Of a DNA stretch of 64,000 nt, positions 1-12,261 are shown one piece after another. The notes under the pieces were generated by a model, which was given only the letters and a program-made list of their open reading frames with translations, ran no database searches and was not told where the DNA came from. Every line of letters begins with the position of its first letter. Position 1 is the stretch's first letter. Source of the stretch: Phylloscopus collybita (taxonomy: Eukaryota; Chordata; Aves; Passeriformes; Phylloscopidae); contig JAJNNQ010000075.1 of NCBI GenBank assembly GCA_027886175.1, positions 85,539,001 to 85,603,000 on the forward strand, given 5' to 3'. A program made the position numbers and the translations under genes.

Positions 1-1084
1 TTTCTGCTTCTGTTTTTTTCTGTCTGGGATGACTCTATCAAATTTTTTCTTTCAGCTTGAGAAGGAACAAAGCACTGACTAAAGCTAACAGGCTAAAGAA
101 ACAGAGCTGAAGAAAGATTATCTTTGCTTGCAGGTAAATAATTAAAAATAAATTTAGCTTTCTGAATCTTTGACACCAGCACTGCCAGCCTTGAATATAA
201 TCCCTTTGAAATCTGCCTAACTACCTAGGCTGCTGTTCAGTATGAGAAGAGGTGGCAGAATTAGGTTCTCATTTTACACACCAGTTATAATTGATGCGGG
301 ATGGACTGGGCTAGGATAGGATGTGATGCTCTTCTGAATGGGGAATGAACTCAGAGCTGTGGATATATGGTTAGGACTTTACAAACCTCACCATTAACCT
401 TCCAGTCTCTTACCTACGTGACCCCATGACAGCATCAGCGAAAGGCAGCGTGTCAGTGGCTCCTAATAAGGTTTGTGTCTTCCCTCCAGCTGGGAATAAG
501 TGTTGATTTAGATGGGGATGCAGACATATGAAGTGGAGCTGCCAACTTTCCTATAGGGATGGGTATATATTCTGCTGAAAGGTGGAAAAGAGGAATGGGG
601 GAAGAAATAGTTTGAAATACTGTTCTGGGAATGTTGGTGAGAGTTCATCTGCCTGGAGACCTGAATTAAGTATCTCCTTGTTTTACAATTTCTGTGTTTA
701 GCTTTTTCAGGTATGTTTTGTAGCCTAGTGTTGGTTTTGACTGAGGTCAGGTTGTGGGGATTTTTGTTGTTGTTGTGGTTTTATTTTGCTTGTTTGCATG
801 TTTGTTTTAACCTGATAGCACACATGCTTTGTTTCCTTTAATTCATTTTTATGCATGTGATTATAATTATTGTTTAACTTTTTCCTTTTTTGGAAATGAT
901 TCCTGGTGAGGTAGATGTGCTGCATCTAAAACAGAAAAAACAGATAGACAGAGCAAATTATCATGTCCTTGCACAGATTTAATAGTATTTTTATTTTTTG
1001 TGTGTATGTAGGATTTCAAAACAGGTTTGACTTTCAAGAAATTTTTCAAGATCTTCACTGTTATAAATGAAAAAAGCCAATTAT
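1..1084. other. Non-coding, AT-rich; probably FARS2 intron 1 or upstream
   Basis: No exon, RNA gene or recognisable repeat was seen. The stretch is AT-rich with short T/G-rich runs around 760-810. The only ORFs are 60-odd codons, lie on the minus strand and are rich in Lys, Asn and His, as expected from T-rich DNA read backwards. Assignment to intron 1 of FARS2 is inference from the downstream coding exons, because exon 1 was not found. Confidence 0.5.
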
Positions 1085-1590
1085 AATAAAATAGAATTTT
1101 AGGCAGTGCGCACTGGGTGAGACCCCGTGTGTGTCCCGCGGCACAGCATCCCAGGTCTCACACCCTCTGCACCCCTTCTTGCCAGTCTTATACTTTTTCC
1201 CCTCCGAACAAGTCAAGACATGTTAGGCAGCACAGTGGATTAGTCCGAACATGTTTGGAAGTCCCGGTATCAGGGGGACTTGGAATGTGGAGTCTGTCCC
1301 GTCCTGCATTTCCGTAGGCCTCCTGTCCCTTTCCATAGTTCTTTTCTGATGCTGATCTCCTTGGCCATCTGAGCGTGGTTTTCCTGGGTGTCTGATTGCT
1401 TTCGATGGCTCGGCTGGGGCCTATTCTTCTGAGCTGTGGCACACCTGGTTTCCCTCTATTGATATGGTGATCCCTTTGTCTTCTTCCCGGATCTGGATGC
1501 CCTGGGCTGAGACCTGTTTTTCTGACAGAAGCTGTGTAACTTTTACCACCACCCACAGCCGTGAATATTAAATGTATAAAATACAATTTG
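1085..1590 (-). mobile_element. CpG-containing block, possible LTR fragment of unknown family
   Basis: This block has clearly more G+C and CpG than its AT-rich flanks. On the minus strand there is a TATA-like GTATAAGAC (complement of 1185-1193). It is followed by a GC-rich segment of about 100 bp and then an AT-rich end near 1085, which is an LTR-like order. A 132-codon minus-strand ORF (1188-1586) crosses it but shows no domain I recognise. I found no clear TG/CA ends, target duplication or poly(A) signal. It could instead be another interspersed repeat or a non-coding GC-rich exon. Confidence 0.35.
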
Positions 1591-2195
1591 TGAACTTAAA
1601 TCAACAGAAACACCGGGATAAAAAAGGTTTCTTATGAGGCTGCCATTCAGTTCCTGCCTGAGCTGGCAGCCCCTGGAAACACACAGTTTCAGAAACATTT
1701 TACTATAGGGAATGCATCTTCCCTTTCCCATCACCAATATTACTTAAATTATTATTATATTTCAGGAACATGAATTAATACACACTACATTCACTGAGAG
1801 TTTTCTTACGTCTGTGAGAATTTGCATAATTTTTAAAATTGCTTTCTTACTTATTTTGACTATAAACATAGCTTTTTTTTCAACATTTGTTTTAACTTTG
1901 ATTTTATCATACTAATTTCTTACACTGTGAAAATTGCACAGTACATTGCAGCAGCTCTTCCCATGGGAAGGTCTCGGGGTCTCTGCTTGCCCGAGAATGA
2001 GGGATGGGCACTGCCCCTGGTCCTTTGGGAAGCCCCGAGATGCCCACAGAAAAGACGAGGAGTCTTCGGATGTTCTTTTTCTGAGTTTTCTTCTTTGTTT
2101 ATTATATCTTATCTCTACAATTCTCTCTGAGCTCTGCCAAGGTCTGGACAGCACGGGCAACAGGCGACGTCTGTCCGCCTGCCCACAGCTCGTCA

Positions 2196-2205
2196 TCTTA
2201 TATAC
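2196..2205 (-). promoter_or_regulatory. TATA box of the antisense LTR
   Basis: The minus strand reads GTATATAAGA here, inside the LTR and upstream of its poly(A) signal. If still active it would drive transcription leftwards, antisense to FARS2. Activity cannot be judged from sequence. Confidence 0.5.
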
Positions 2206-2537
2206 AGATAATTATGTGCACATTATTTACAATTGTGATCCAATGCATACACTTAACACTAGACAGGTATTTTCTACTTTAACCCAATCCCTCTAAACCT
2301 ACTTCATGTCGTCACCACTGTGCAAGATGGAGACAAAGAAGAAGGAGAAGACTCTAGGGTAACACCCAGAATCCTCCATCTTGTCTCTGGTCCTTCTTAT
2401 CTTCAAACCCCTAACGTCAAAATATTATTACTTTCTACTACTTTCAAGGCCTTGCAATTCTTCCCATAGTGTTGGTAATTTTTCCCATGGGCTATAATCG
2501 AGACCCCTGCCTGTCTGGGGTCCATGCCAGGGTCTGC

Positions 2538-2600
2538 AACCCCCCTGCACATATCTCCGACCCCCCTGTACAGGTTTTAAACCCCCCTGTACAGGTTTCT
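2538..2600. repeat. Three short tandem repeats in the LTR U3
   Basis: Three units of about 21 bp start with a C-rich core. Two of them share ACCCCCCTGTACAGGTTT almost exactly; the first has the variant CCCCCCTGCACAT. On the minus strand they are read as repeated Val-Gln-Gly-Gly codons within a chance ORF. Repeats in U3 are often enhancer repeats, but that role is inferred here. Confidence 0.7.
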
Positions 2601-2641
2601 GCTTGTCCAGGGTTTCCAAAGGAATACCCTGGACTCCTACA

Positions 2642-4056
2642 GGAAGGTAATGTTGTAAAATGGACAGATATGGTATTGTACGTGGAACATTATCACATGT
2701 TGAAGAGGTAATTGAATATTGGCTCTATACAGGTTTGTCGAACTTAGAATAGCTGCTTGCTTTTTATTTCGACACACTAACTTTGTCAAGTTTTATGCAA
2801 GAATGTTCTAAACAGATAGATGTTGCTTTTTAGAGGTTAACTTTTTGTTTCTCTTCTGTCCTTCTTCCCCCCTGCACAGATTGTGGTTCTTATTCCACCT
2901 TCCACTTCCACTCACAATGTCTCTTATTTTTATACTGCCATTTCATCACCGTTCTGTTGTAAGTTATATTCTTAATTTAGTATTCATTCTGTGAACAGAA
3001 ACTCTGCTGGATAGACTTGAACTAAGTACGTGGAAACACCGTGTTTATTCTAGTTACTTCCTGAGTTGTTATTTAAAGGGTTCCTTTTTTGATAAACTAA
3101 ATTTAAGAGATATTGAAGATTCTACAAAATCCTATTTTGTCAACTGATATTAGGAGTTAATTTAACCCCAGTGTGCCCTGGGGTCTCAGTCCTGACCCTG
3201 AGTGGCAGACCCTGCTGGGCCTGTGTGGAACACAATATTTCAGCATGTGGCAAATTGCAGTTCTTCGGATGGTTTTAAAGAAAACAAACCAAAACAAATA
3301 TTATGTTTTAATTTTGATTCTCTCAGTATGTAGCAGATGTGGCATTAACTGAAGATTGTTTTGTCATATGTGACCTTGAGCTATAATAACATCTAATTCT
3401 TCATTAATAATAAAAACTTGGTTCTTTCATGTTATTTTCTTTGCTTCCCCAACTTTCATATCTTCTTTCACCTAGTCAATGTTGTATGGCTTGGCTCAGA
3501 ATGCCAGATGAGAGGGTGATGCTTTGGTGTCTGAAGACTGGATTGAGAAATACTTCTGTGTATAGTCTTAAATATATATACATATATATACATACATATA
3601 TATATATATATACACACTATTGTGCCATAGTCTGAGATGAACATTCTGAGTTCGGTCTTCAGTTTTCTTTTACTGTGGCTTGTTCTGGAGGGAGGTGCAG
3701 TTTGCAAGTGTCTGGTTCTCTGACAGAAGGGTTCTCTGACATAATTAAAATACCTAGCTTTCTCAAGGCCTTTCAAACAAAGGTTTTCTTTTGTTCTTTG
3801 ATCTGGACCTTGTTTAGAGTAAGTGTATCAACATTAACAAGCCTTACAGGAGATATTACCCAGGAACATTACAGATGTTAAAACACGAGCTGCTTGGAAG
3901 CCCATTATCCTAGGGAGCTGCGAGCCATCAACTCAAGTATTTCCTGTTTTCTAGCATTAATGAAAAAGAAAGAAATTAGCAATACTAGTCTTGTTCTTTT
4001 TAGTGGATACTTTAAAACCTTTTTTTTTTTAATCTGGTGGTAGTGGGTCTGCATGG
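2642..4056. other. Non-coding spacer between two LTRs
   Basis: AT-rich sequence with no gene. It contains a TA-rich microsatellite (3572-3616) and a slightly more GC-rich patch near 3165-3235 that I could not identify. It ends in a short T run (4019-4030) just before the next LTR. Confidence 0.6.
3572..3616. repeat. (TA)n/(CATA)n microsatellite
   Basis: About 45 bp of alternating T and A interrupted by CATA units. It explains the Tyr/Ile-rich short ORFs on both strands at this position. Confidence 0.95.
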
Positions 4057-4792
4057 TGTCTTGGTTTGGAAAGACAGGTATCTGCCAGGGAAAGCTGGAG
4101 TTTCCCTTAGAATGGAGAATGTAAACGCCTCACCCCTGCCAAATTATAATTTTGCAATCAAGGGCTTTCAGGCAAAGATTTGGGAATAGGAATAACAGTT
4201 CTTTACTAGGAATATTAATAATACAAATGTAGTAGAAAAACAAAACCACCCAACCAAACCACCAAACGAACAATTCTGGAAAACCCTGACAGAGTCAGAG
4301 CTACAACCTGACACCCTTCTTCTGGTCAGGGTGTTGGAAGCAGTCCAAAAGTGAGTGCTCCTGGGGTGGCAGAGGTGGTTCTGGTGGAGTAGAGATGAGT
4401 AGAACAAGGGTCCAGGTAGTGATGAGAAGGGGTCCAGTCTTCCTCCAGGAATTGGGTGAAGCTGGATACTTGCTGTGTTCCTGTGTCTCAGTTTTATCCA
4501 GGTAGGAATGGCTGGCTCCCCACACTGGGTGGAGCATCTCACAATTGGATGGTGGAATGTGGAATGTTTTACTTTGGTGATGTGTGCTTTTGGGGGTGTC
4601 TTAATGGTCCATTAGCAGAAAATATTCCCTGGGCTGATAAAAATATAAGAAACAATGCCCTACCTGGTTTTAACAGTTGGGCCATTAACAAAAGGCACCC
4701 ACCCCCCTCCTCCCAGAGTAAAGAAGAACAATTCTCCAACTGCTTTCAGCAATGAAATAGAATGCACATTTTTGGTTCCATAACCCAAGACA
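4057..4792 (-). mobile_element. Solo ERVL-like LTR, antisense to FARS2
   Basis: A 736-bp unit is bounded by the inverted termini TGTCTTGG and CCAAGACA. It is flanked by catgg on the left and caggg on the right, a 5-bp target duplication with one mismatch. On the minus strand it has a CCAAT-type motif (complement of 4543-4547), a TATA-like GGATAAAAC (complement of 4492-4500) and an AGTAAAG poly(A)-like signal (complement near 4203). That order fixes the orientation as minus. It matches, from memory, a family very common in songbird genomes. There is no internal retroviral sequence. Short ORFs across it on both strands are not genes. Confidence 0.85.
4491..4500 (-). promoter_or_regulatory. TATA-like element of the second LTR
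   Basis: The minus strand reads TGGATAAAAC. It lies about 45 bp downstream of a CCAAT motif on that strand and about 290 bp before the poly(A)-like signal, a plausible U3/R layout. Whether it is used is unknown. Confidence 0.45.
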
Positions 4793-7700
4793 CAGGGAAA
4801 CACAATATAAATCTGTTGAAGTCATCCTTGCTTTGCTTGCTACAGAATATTTTGGAAGTAGTTCTTCTTTAACAAGTTATTGGAGATGTCAGCACCTCTG
4901 AAATGCTGTAAAGGCAGTCATGTTCAGTTGTAATCAAATACAGTGTTACGAGGTGGGTCTGACTGAATACCTATGAATGAATTAATCCTGGCTAGAAACT
5001 TTGAAAAAAACCATAGCACAGTTGTAGCAGGAAACTATAACAGGATTGAGCAAATGCATTTTAAAATTTGACTGATATTTATTTGAGTTGACAGAACTTG
5101 AGGTTGAGGGGGCTTATATTTATCATGAATATTTATCAGCAGCATTGTTTATAATTTAGTGTCAGTTGTTTGTTGCAGTTGAAGTATTTTTAAGGAAAAT
5201 GCTACTTTTTTTACCCTTAGGCTTTAAACATAATTATTGTGTTTATTTAGCTGTAGCTACAGAAAATGTTTCATAATATAAGTAGAATTTTTGCAAATCA
5301 GATGTTCTGTCTTTTGGTAATCCATATACATTCATAACTGCAGAATATGCAAGGTAAAATTTTTAAGCTGGTTGATGGAGGTTGGCTAGGTAGTTAATTC
5401 TTGAGTGTCTTCTTGGGTGCACTTGTCCTTAAAAGAGCAAAATAGTTCTTTCATCTTGCAGCTTAGCAGTGCATTGGAGGACTGAGTAAGTAGTACATAG
5501 GCTTGACAATCGTGGGATTTAGAAGAGGTACATTATCCATTCACCTGTGGTCAGTTTTAGTGCTGGAATCAAGGAAATGACAGCTAAGTAGTCAAAAAAT
5601 AAATATGTAAACAGAGTACATAAGTTTGCTAAAAAGACCAGGGTAAAGGAAATCAAACTGTAAAGATTTAGCAGTGCAATCTTAATTCATTTTTGTTTTA
5701 TCTTCTAAAATTTGTATTTCTGTGAGGTCAACTGTATGGAGATAGATACTGTGATTGTGCGAGGCTTGCTGGCAGAGCTGTCTGTGTTGTTTTCAAGTTT
5801 TGCTGTTCATGAGAGTCCAGTATTTTGTGTCAGTTAAATGGGTTGGAATGAACTGTGTCATTTAGAAACTGATGTGGTGAGTTGTTTTGGTTTTTTTACC
5901 TTTTACAGCATGCAAGTCAGTACTGCACTCTATGTAGGCTAGCTACTTTTCTCTATACTTTTGTTTTATTTCTTTTTTTACATGCTTTATTCGTGTTTGC
6001 AGCCCATGTGATTTGGGATCCAATGTAAATGATGATAGAGAGTTTCTAAACAAATTTTGGTTGCTGTAACATAGTATATATTATAGTATATATTTGCAAG
6101 TGTAGCTTAAGACTTTGGGTTAATAGTTCTTGAGAGATGAAAGGGTCTTCTGCTTCTGGACCACAGTAACAGTGAGGGAACACAACAGCACATAAATGGG
6201 AGAATAAAAAGAATCTGGTTGTTGATTTCTGTTTTGCTTACTCAACAGAAAAGAGCTTCAGTGATAGGGAATTGTACAAAAACAATAAAGGTTTTCATGT
6301 TTTCTAAGAAAAAGTGTTGCAGTAAGTAGAATTTACTGCTTAGCAGGTCCCATTTAACATTTCAAAGATAATGGGCTCTTATTAAGGAGGATGAGCTGAT
6401 AGCAGTGTTTTAAATTATAAGAAAGTATCTCTTTTCCCCCTCAAGAACAGTATTAGCACCTGGGTAAACTTCCAGGACTCAGTTTTTACTCATTGTACCT
6501 TAAACTGTAAGTCTGTTATCCTGTAACTATGCTGTACTCAGGCAAGGGCTGAGTTTAAGAACCACTTCTTACATGTCTGGACCCAGTAAAAATTCCCTGC
6601 CAACATTGTTTTTAATTGGATGCCCAGAAGTGACTCTACAGAAAATTTCTCTGTCAAAGTGAAGCAGAAGAAAGATGGTAGGGACTTCAGTCATTGTTTT
6701 CTGACATCTCTCTCTTTATATCTCTTTCATCTCACACAGTGGTTGAGAGAGAGGGGGCAAGCATACTGGGAAATCATTTCACATTCTGATTCAGAGTTTT
6801 AGGGCTCCATGAGAGATGATTTTTGCCTTTCATGGGAATAAAATCCTGCAGCTCTGACTCCCTGGTCATGAATTTCCCAGTGGCACAGCAGAGTTGTCCA
6901 GGCCTTCTGAGTAGGTACAGAGAAGGAGACCTGAGGTGTGGTAATAAAAGTTGTAGTAGCACCATTCCCTTCCCATTGGTTTTAGTGTTTCTTCAACATC
7001 CCAGGAGGTGATGAATAAAAAAAAATGCATTTTCCAACAGGAAATGCTTGAAATCTGTCCTAGAATAGGAAGGATGTGAAGTGGACAACTAGGCAGCACT
7101 GCATACATAAATGTTATTGAAACGATGACAAAACACCATTTTTCATTTATGCTTGTCTCCCTGTATAGATGGAATGTGAAGTTTCAGGCATGGACGCTAT
7201 TCTTCCTGTTGAAAGCTGACAGCTTCAGTTTTGATTTAACTGCCTGTTGATTCTTGAACAGGAAAGATTATGTTTTAAAATTTAATTTCCTGTGTGATAC
7301 TCATTGCACTTGAGACATTATGCAGTGGCTATTAAAAGTGATGCATATATTGAATTCCCAAATAAAGATTTTAGAGCAATTCCTGCCCAGCTCTGTTTTA
7401 AAGAAATGAGAGCCCTTAGGCGGATCTGAAAGGACGTTTGCTGAAACCATGGCTACAAAGCACCTGGACAGCATTGGGAGATGAGTTTTGAGATGCTAAA
7501 ATTAAATTATCATTTTTAATACAAATATTTAGTGAAAAAGAGAATGTGAAAAAACATTGTTAATAAGAATTGAGGCAAAGGCTATTCGGATAGGTTTCAT
7601 AAATGTTATGTCCAGTTTACTGAAATTGTTTGGCAATTGTGACATTGCATTTCAGATGTAACTAAAAATAGATATTTGATCTGAGTACTGTTTATTTTTT

Positions 7701-8734
7701 TTCTTTAGATGACATTAATTTGTCTTTCTGTAATTTTAGCGTTATAAATTTAGTGCCCTATTTCCAGTACATTGGACTGACATTTTACATGCTCAGGTAT
7801 GGCAACATATTGTTGCGGGGGTGAACAGTGGGACACAAATAAATTTATAATGAATGTGTATGAAAGAGACAGTTGGAATCTTTTATAGCTGTTGATGTAA
7901 CAGTAATATTAGTAATCAGTTTTCCTTCCAAACCTGGAGTAGCCTCCAATCCACCTTCATGGAAAAGGTTACTTAATTTTATGCAATGCAGTCAACTGTT
8001 AAATAATTAATTTAAAATTCAGATCTAAGGGGAAATACAAAATCACAAAATCTGTAGACTCATATGGAGTCCTCTTCACTTTCACACTGTTGGAGTGCTT
8101 TTTGATGAAGAAAGAGGATGGAGTAGCAGCTAGATGTCTGGAACTGATCCACAGTTCATTGAATTAAATTGAAATTTTTTTTCATTAACTTTGATCATCC
8201 TTGGATTGAACCAGTATGCATATGATTTAATTAGTAGCAAGCTCAGGAAATGCTGGGATGTTGGCTTTTCTAGTTCCTTACCTACTGAGGTGGTAATTAC
8301 ATAAACCAATGTATTTCTGTGTCTATGATATGGCAAGTGGAGAAGTACCCACAACTGGCTTTCCTAGTGGTGGACCTCCCTTTTAAAGAGACATTTGATG
8401 CTAAACCTCATATTCTTTCTTGCTAATGATAAGATCAAATCTGCTCATCCTTCATTTGTTACACATAAAACTGATCTATTTCTGTGTTGTTGAAAATATT
8501 TCTATGCTGGGAAAGATAACAAATTGTGGCTTTATTATAGGTCTAATTTTGAAATACATTAACACCTCTTCCCTCCCCCAGATGTTACATTTAACATTAC
8601 GGGTTAAAAATGCAAAGTTTTGATAGGTTCTCTTTGCCTCAGAGCAATTAGATTCTCTAGTATGGAATGTTTAATTATACAAGAATATGTTTTTGTCACG
8701 GATCACATTGAAGGCATCACTATTAATATTGTTG

Positions 8735-8761
8735 TTTTATTTATTTATTTATTTTTTTTTT
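8735..8761. repeat. (TTTA)n tract ending in a T run
   Basis: Repeated TTTA units run directly into about ten Ts. Simple low-complexity sequence. Confidence 0.9.
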
Positions 8762-10059
8762 AATTTCTGTAAAGCAGTGCAGCTTCATGTTGGGACACCA
8801 TTATACTTACGCAGGTTTGAGAAGCAACTAGAGCAAACGCCTCTGCTAAGGGCAAATTTGTAGGCAAAGCCGTTGGACAGTTTTAGTTCAGAATGGCTAA
8901 ATTTCTCATCTGAGACATTTGAAATGTTTTTACCCTGAACCGGATTTCTATCACCTTTTTCCTTCCTGTATTGTTTGTTATTAGTTGAGCTGCCCCAGTG
9001 CCTTACCTGGGACAATTGGTGAAGTTAAGGTCCTGCTTGGGCCGAGGGAGGGAGGGAGGGTGGTGGGAGCTGGCTCTGGGTGTTGACACTGGGCACAGAG
9101 ATTCCATGTAGGTGTGTCCTGTTTGCTTTGGCAGATCCTGCCGTGAGTCTGAATGATTTACAGTCTCAGAGTTTATGAAGGCTACCAGGCTTCTTATGGA
9201 TTAGTAGCATAAATAGGAATAGTGGGTATAAAAACCAAGGGAGAAAGGCTTGTAAGCTAACACTACACTTCCTCAATTTAGCAGTTGTGTGACTAGCCGT
9301 AAATCTGTCACTTGGATTTGCTTATACTTTTGATAGTTTGCAGCTAGTTTGTAGCACAATAAATAAGAGTTCTCTAAGGTGTCAGTTACATACCTGTCAA
9401 TGAAAACTAACCTGAAAAAATTAGGTCTGTGTCAAAAAATGTTAGAAGGAGCCTTGATATTTTTGTTCTCAAGGGCATTTAAGGTTTACTGAGGCAACAT
9501 TAAATACTAAAACAAAAAGATGCTGAGGTTTTAGGTTGTGTTTTCTCTACTGCTTTCAGGAAAACATTTTGTAGCAACTGCAACATAACACAGAACATAG
9601 GCATCTTTTGAGGCAGATTTTGCCTGCTCAAATAAGCATGACAAATGCTTAGGCCGTGCTGATGTGTTACTGTTTATCGTATGCAATGATTTTGGAGTGT
9701 ACTACAAAATTATTTGTATGCTTGGAGAGTGATCCAGACAACAGATAAGGAATTAAGTAGGTGATCTAAGTATTTATTTGTTTTATATGTTTCTAGCTGC
9801 TGATTGATGAGCTTAGATTGATCTTTCTGCATGTGCAATTGAGAAGGGGTGTTGGTAAGCAAATGTTTTTTCTCATTTGCCTTTGTTTTGCTAAAAATTA
9901 GTAACTCCTTTTAGAAAGAGACCAATCATTTTAAGGTACTCAGATTTTAAATTGGAGAAACAGGTATTCACCTGAAATGTATACACAGTCTACTTTTTTG
10001 GTGTCAGACAGAATTAAAAACAGAAAAATACTGTTCAATATATTACTTAATGTATTATA

Positions 10060-10082
10060 AAGCAAGGTATCTTACCTTGCTT
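10060..10082. other. Perfect 10-bp inverted repeat with 3-nt loop
   Basis: AAGCAAGGTA, loop tct, then TACCTTGCTT. Both arms continue into AT-rich sequence that pairs only partly. As RNA this would be a short stable hairpin; as DNA a small cruciform-type palindrome. No T run follows as in a pol III terminator, and no gene context suggests a role. Confidence 0.7.
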
Positions 10083-12104
10083 GTTATATATTTTGAGACA
10101 GCACAGCTAAAAAAGTCAAGGTATTATTGTACAAGTTTGGAGAACTTTTCTTACTCTGTCACAAATCTTCTTTTTGATGACTGCCACAAAATTTCTAGGA
10201 TATAATTGAAAAATAGTTGTCTGACCTCTACTGATTAGGAGTTGGGATTTGGTTTCTTGTGCTTGAATATGTCAGTTCATCAACCTCTCTGGCTCTGAAA
10301 TAGCTTATTGTTTCTGTGTGTTTTTCTGTGTGTTTCTACTGTTTCAAAAAAACCTGCCAATACTTTTGAAGAAGCAAACCCTTAAAAAACAATGCCTCTC
10401 TGTCTTCTGCCTGGGGTCGCCCATATTGAAATGTGCAGTTTGTGTTGCATAGCCCCCCTCTGCATGTATGGTTTGACTCTACAAAGTCTCACCAGCAGTC
10501 CCTGCTTGTCTACAGTGAAATGCAGTGGCAGCTTGTTTCAGATTTCTGGTTGTTAATCAATCTGTTCACACTTAAATGTGTTGCAGCCTGGTGAAAGCAG
10601 GGAGTATCCTGGATGAATGATATGAAAGAAGTGAAGTGGATATACTTAAGTGTAATCTGCCCCCAGAGTGGCAGATTGCTTTAGCAATGACCTTTATCAG
10701 TGAGAATAAACTAAAGTTGTATCATTTTTGAGAGCCAGAGTGTTACTTCCACTGAAGCTGTTGCTGGGTGTGATGTTTTGCCATCACTTTTTGAAGACAC
10801 TGTTAAGCTGGTTGAGTTTAATACTTTTCTTAAAATCTGGGTTTTCAGCATAAAGGCCTAAGGAAATTATGTCTCCAAGATGGTATTTGTACATCTGCTG
10901 TCGGCCCTCTTTTTTCGACTTCAGTTAAATTTCATGCAGAATGTCTGGGTCACCAGAGACAGCAAGGTACAGGTGTTGTGTGAAAATCAAGGGCTTAGTG
11001 AAGGAGATAAACCCTATAAACACTGCAGCCAAAGCACAGGTAGCAGGATGAATTTGTCCCTTACCACTGAATTTGCAAACTAACTTTGCCTCCAAACACA
11101 GAGGAAATAAACTTTTGCTGGTTCTGCTGCTTGCAAAAGAAAGCTTACTGTAAACCTGAGAATGAATTATGTTCTGTTGGCTGACGCATCTTATAGAAGA
11201 GGGAAATGGAATAGTGCTGTCTAAAATATCTTAAAAGAGCTGAGAATGGATGCTTTAAAAGAAAACACTGCATATGTTGTCTTTCAGACTTTTAGAAGAA
11301 CAGTGTGTCTACAGGAGCGAGCTTGAGACGAGTGATACTGTTTTTCACAGTCTCTGAGATGATTAGCAAATATTGGGACATAATAGAAGTTATAATCAAC
11401 TGTAAATGTAAGCTGTTAGATTGCTGCAGAGGGAGGAGGCTGCTTAGATAATAAACCTTACAGTAACACATGTACTTATTTAAAACTGTCAGTGTGTTGC
11501 CATCATCTGGAAAAGTATACACGATAGCTTGTCGTAAACCTATCAACTTTTCTGCATTAATTAACATCTCCATTTGTAATATGACATCAGAAATGAATTA
11601 TTTTAAAATGAGAAATCTCCTGATTTTGTGGCATAACACCCTCCTTTCCACAAGTAAATTCTGAATTACAAATATTCTAGATGTTTGGAATGTAAATCCA
11701 TAACTGTGAAAAGTAATTTAAAAAAAGAGTTCAAGAAACCAGTTAGTATTTAACTTTTTTAGTGTTGGTAGCCAGATGCAAAAAGGAAAGGTAGGATATT
11801 GACAGTGCATCGTGTACTACAGCTCAGGTATAGGCAAAGTAGATAGAAGTAAATAGGAAGTACAGTTTCTAAGACTTGAGAAGTGGACGTGTAAGTGTGA
11901 GATTGCTTTTTTGTGTGACTTGTGAACCTTTAAACTTTCCCAAGTTTTGCACATATAGTGTCTGCCCATTTTCCCTTTTTGAAAACATCAGTTAGGCCAA
12001 CTCTAGGTTTGCTTTTGTGTATTAGCAAGCAGTTGTTCTGTGTGCATCTCTCTGTATGAAGAACTCATGGTGGAGAGAGCACTAAATCCAAATAAGCCAT
12101 AATT

Positions 12105-12261
12105 AGGTTGCCCAGACAAGTTGTGGAAACTCTTTTGCTGGAGTCTTTCAAACCCAAGTAGGGAAGTCCCCGAGTGACTTGCTTTAGACAGGGTTTTGGA
12201 CTAGGCGACCTCCAGTGGTCTCTTTCAACCAAAATTATTCTATGATCCTGCAGTTCTGTGA
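12105..12261 (+). mobile_element. CR1 LINE 3' end, + strand
   Basis: The run from GGTTGCCCAGACAAGTTGTG through GTTTTGGACTAGGCGACCTC to the repeated TTCTATGATCCTG...TTCTGTGA matches the 3' untranslated end of avian CR1, including its tandem 8-bp-like terminus in place of a poly(A) tail. It is strongly 5'-truncated, as most CR1 copies are, and carries no reverse transcriptase. Confidence 0.88.

Larger units (their letters stand above)
1926..2641 (-). mobile_element. Solo LTR of an avian endogenous retrovirus, antisense to FARS2
   Basis: Read on the minus strand, this roughly 716-bp unit begins TGTAGGAGTCC and ends TTTTCACA, so it has the TG...CA ends of an LTR. It has a TATA box (complement of 2196-2205) and, about 95 bases downstream, an AATAAA poly(A) signal (complement of 2098-2103), which gives a normal-sized R region. 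The U3 part contains short tandem repeats near 2538-2600. The bases flanking the ends (tacac and ggaag) do not form a target-site duplication, so one boundary may be off or the flanks have diverged. No primer-binding site or gag/pol/env sequence follows, so this is a solo LTR. Resemblance to passerine ERVL-type LTRs is from memory. Confidence 0.72.
4793..12104. other. AT-rich non-coding DNA, probably FARS2 intron 1
   Basis: No exon, RNA gene or family-assigned repeat was recognised over about 7.3 kb. Chance ORFs stay below about 95 codons. Items inside it listed separately are the (ATTT)n run near 8735 and the hairpin at 10060. A short purine-rich run of GGGA units occurs at about 9044-9060. 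Confidence 0.55.

Noticed and set aside
1188..1586. 132-codon minus-strand ORF as a possible gene
   Set aside because: It lies in a probable repeat block with a TATA-like motif in its path, and shows no recognisable domain.
2428..2619. Short minus-strand ORF with Val-Gln-Gly-Gly repeats
   Set aside because: The protein repeat is only the translation of the tandem DNA repeats in the LTR U3.
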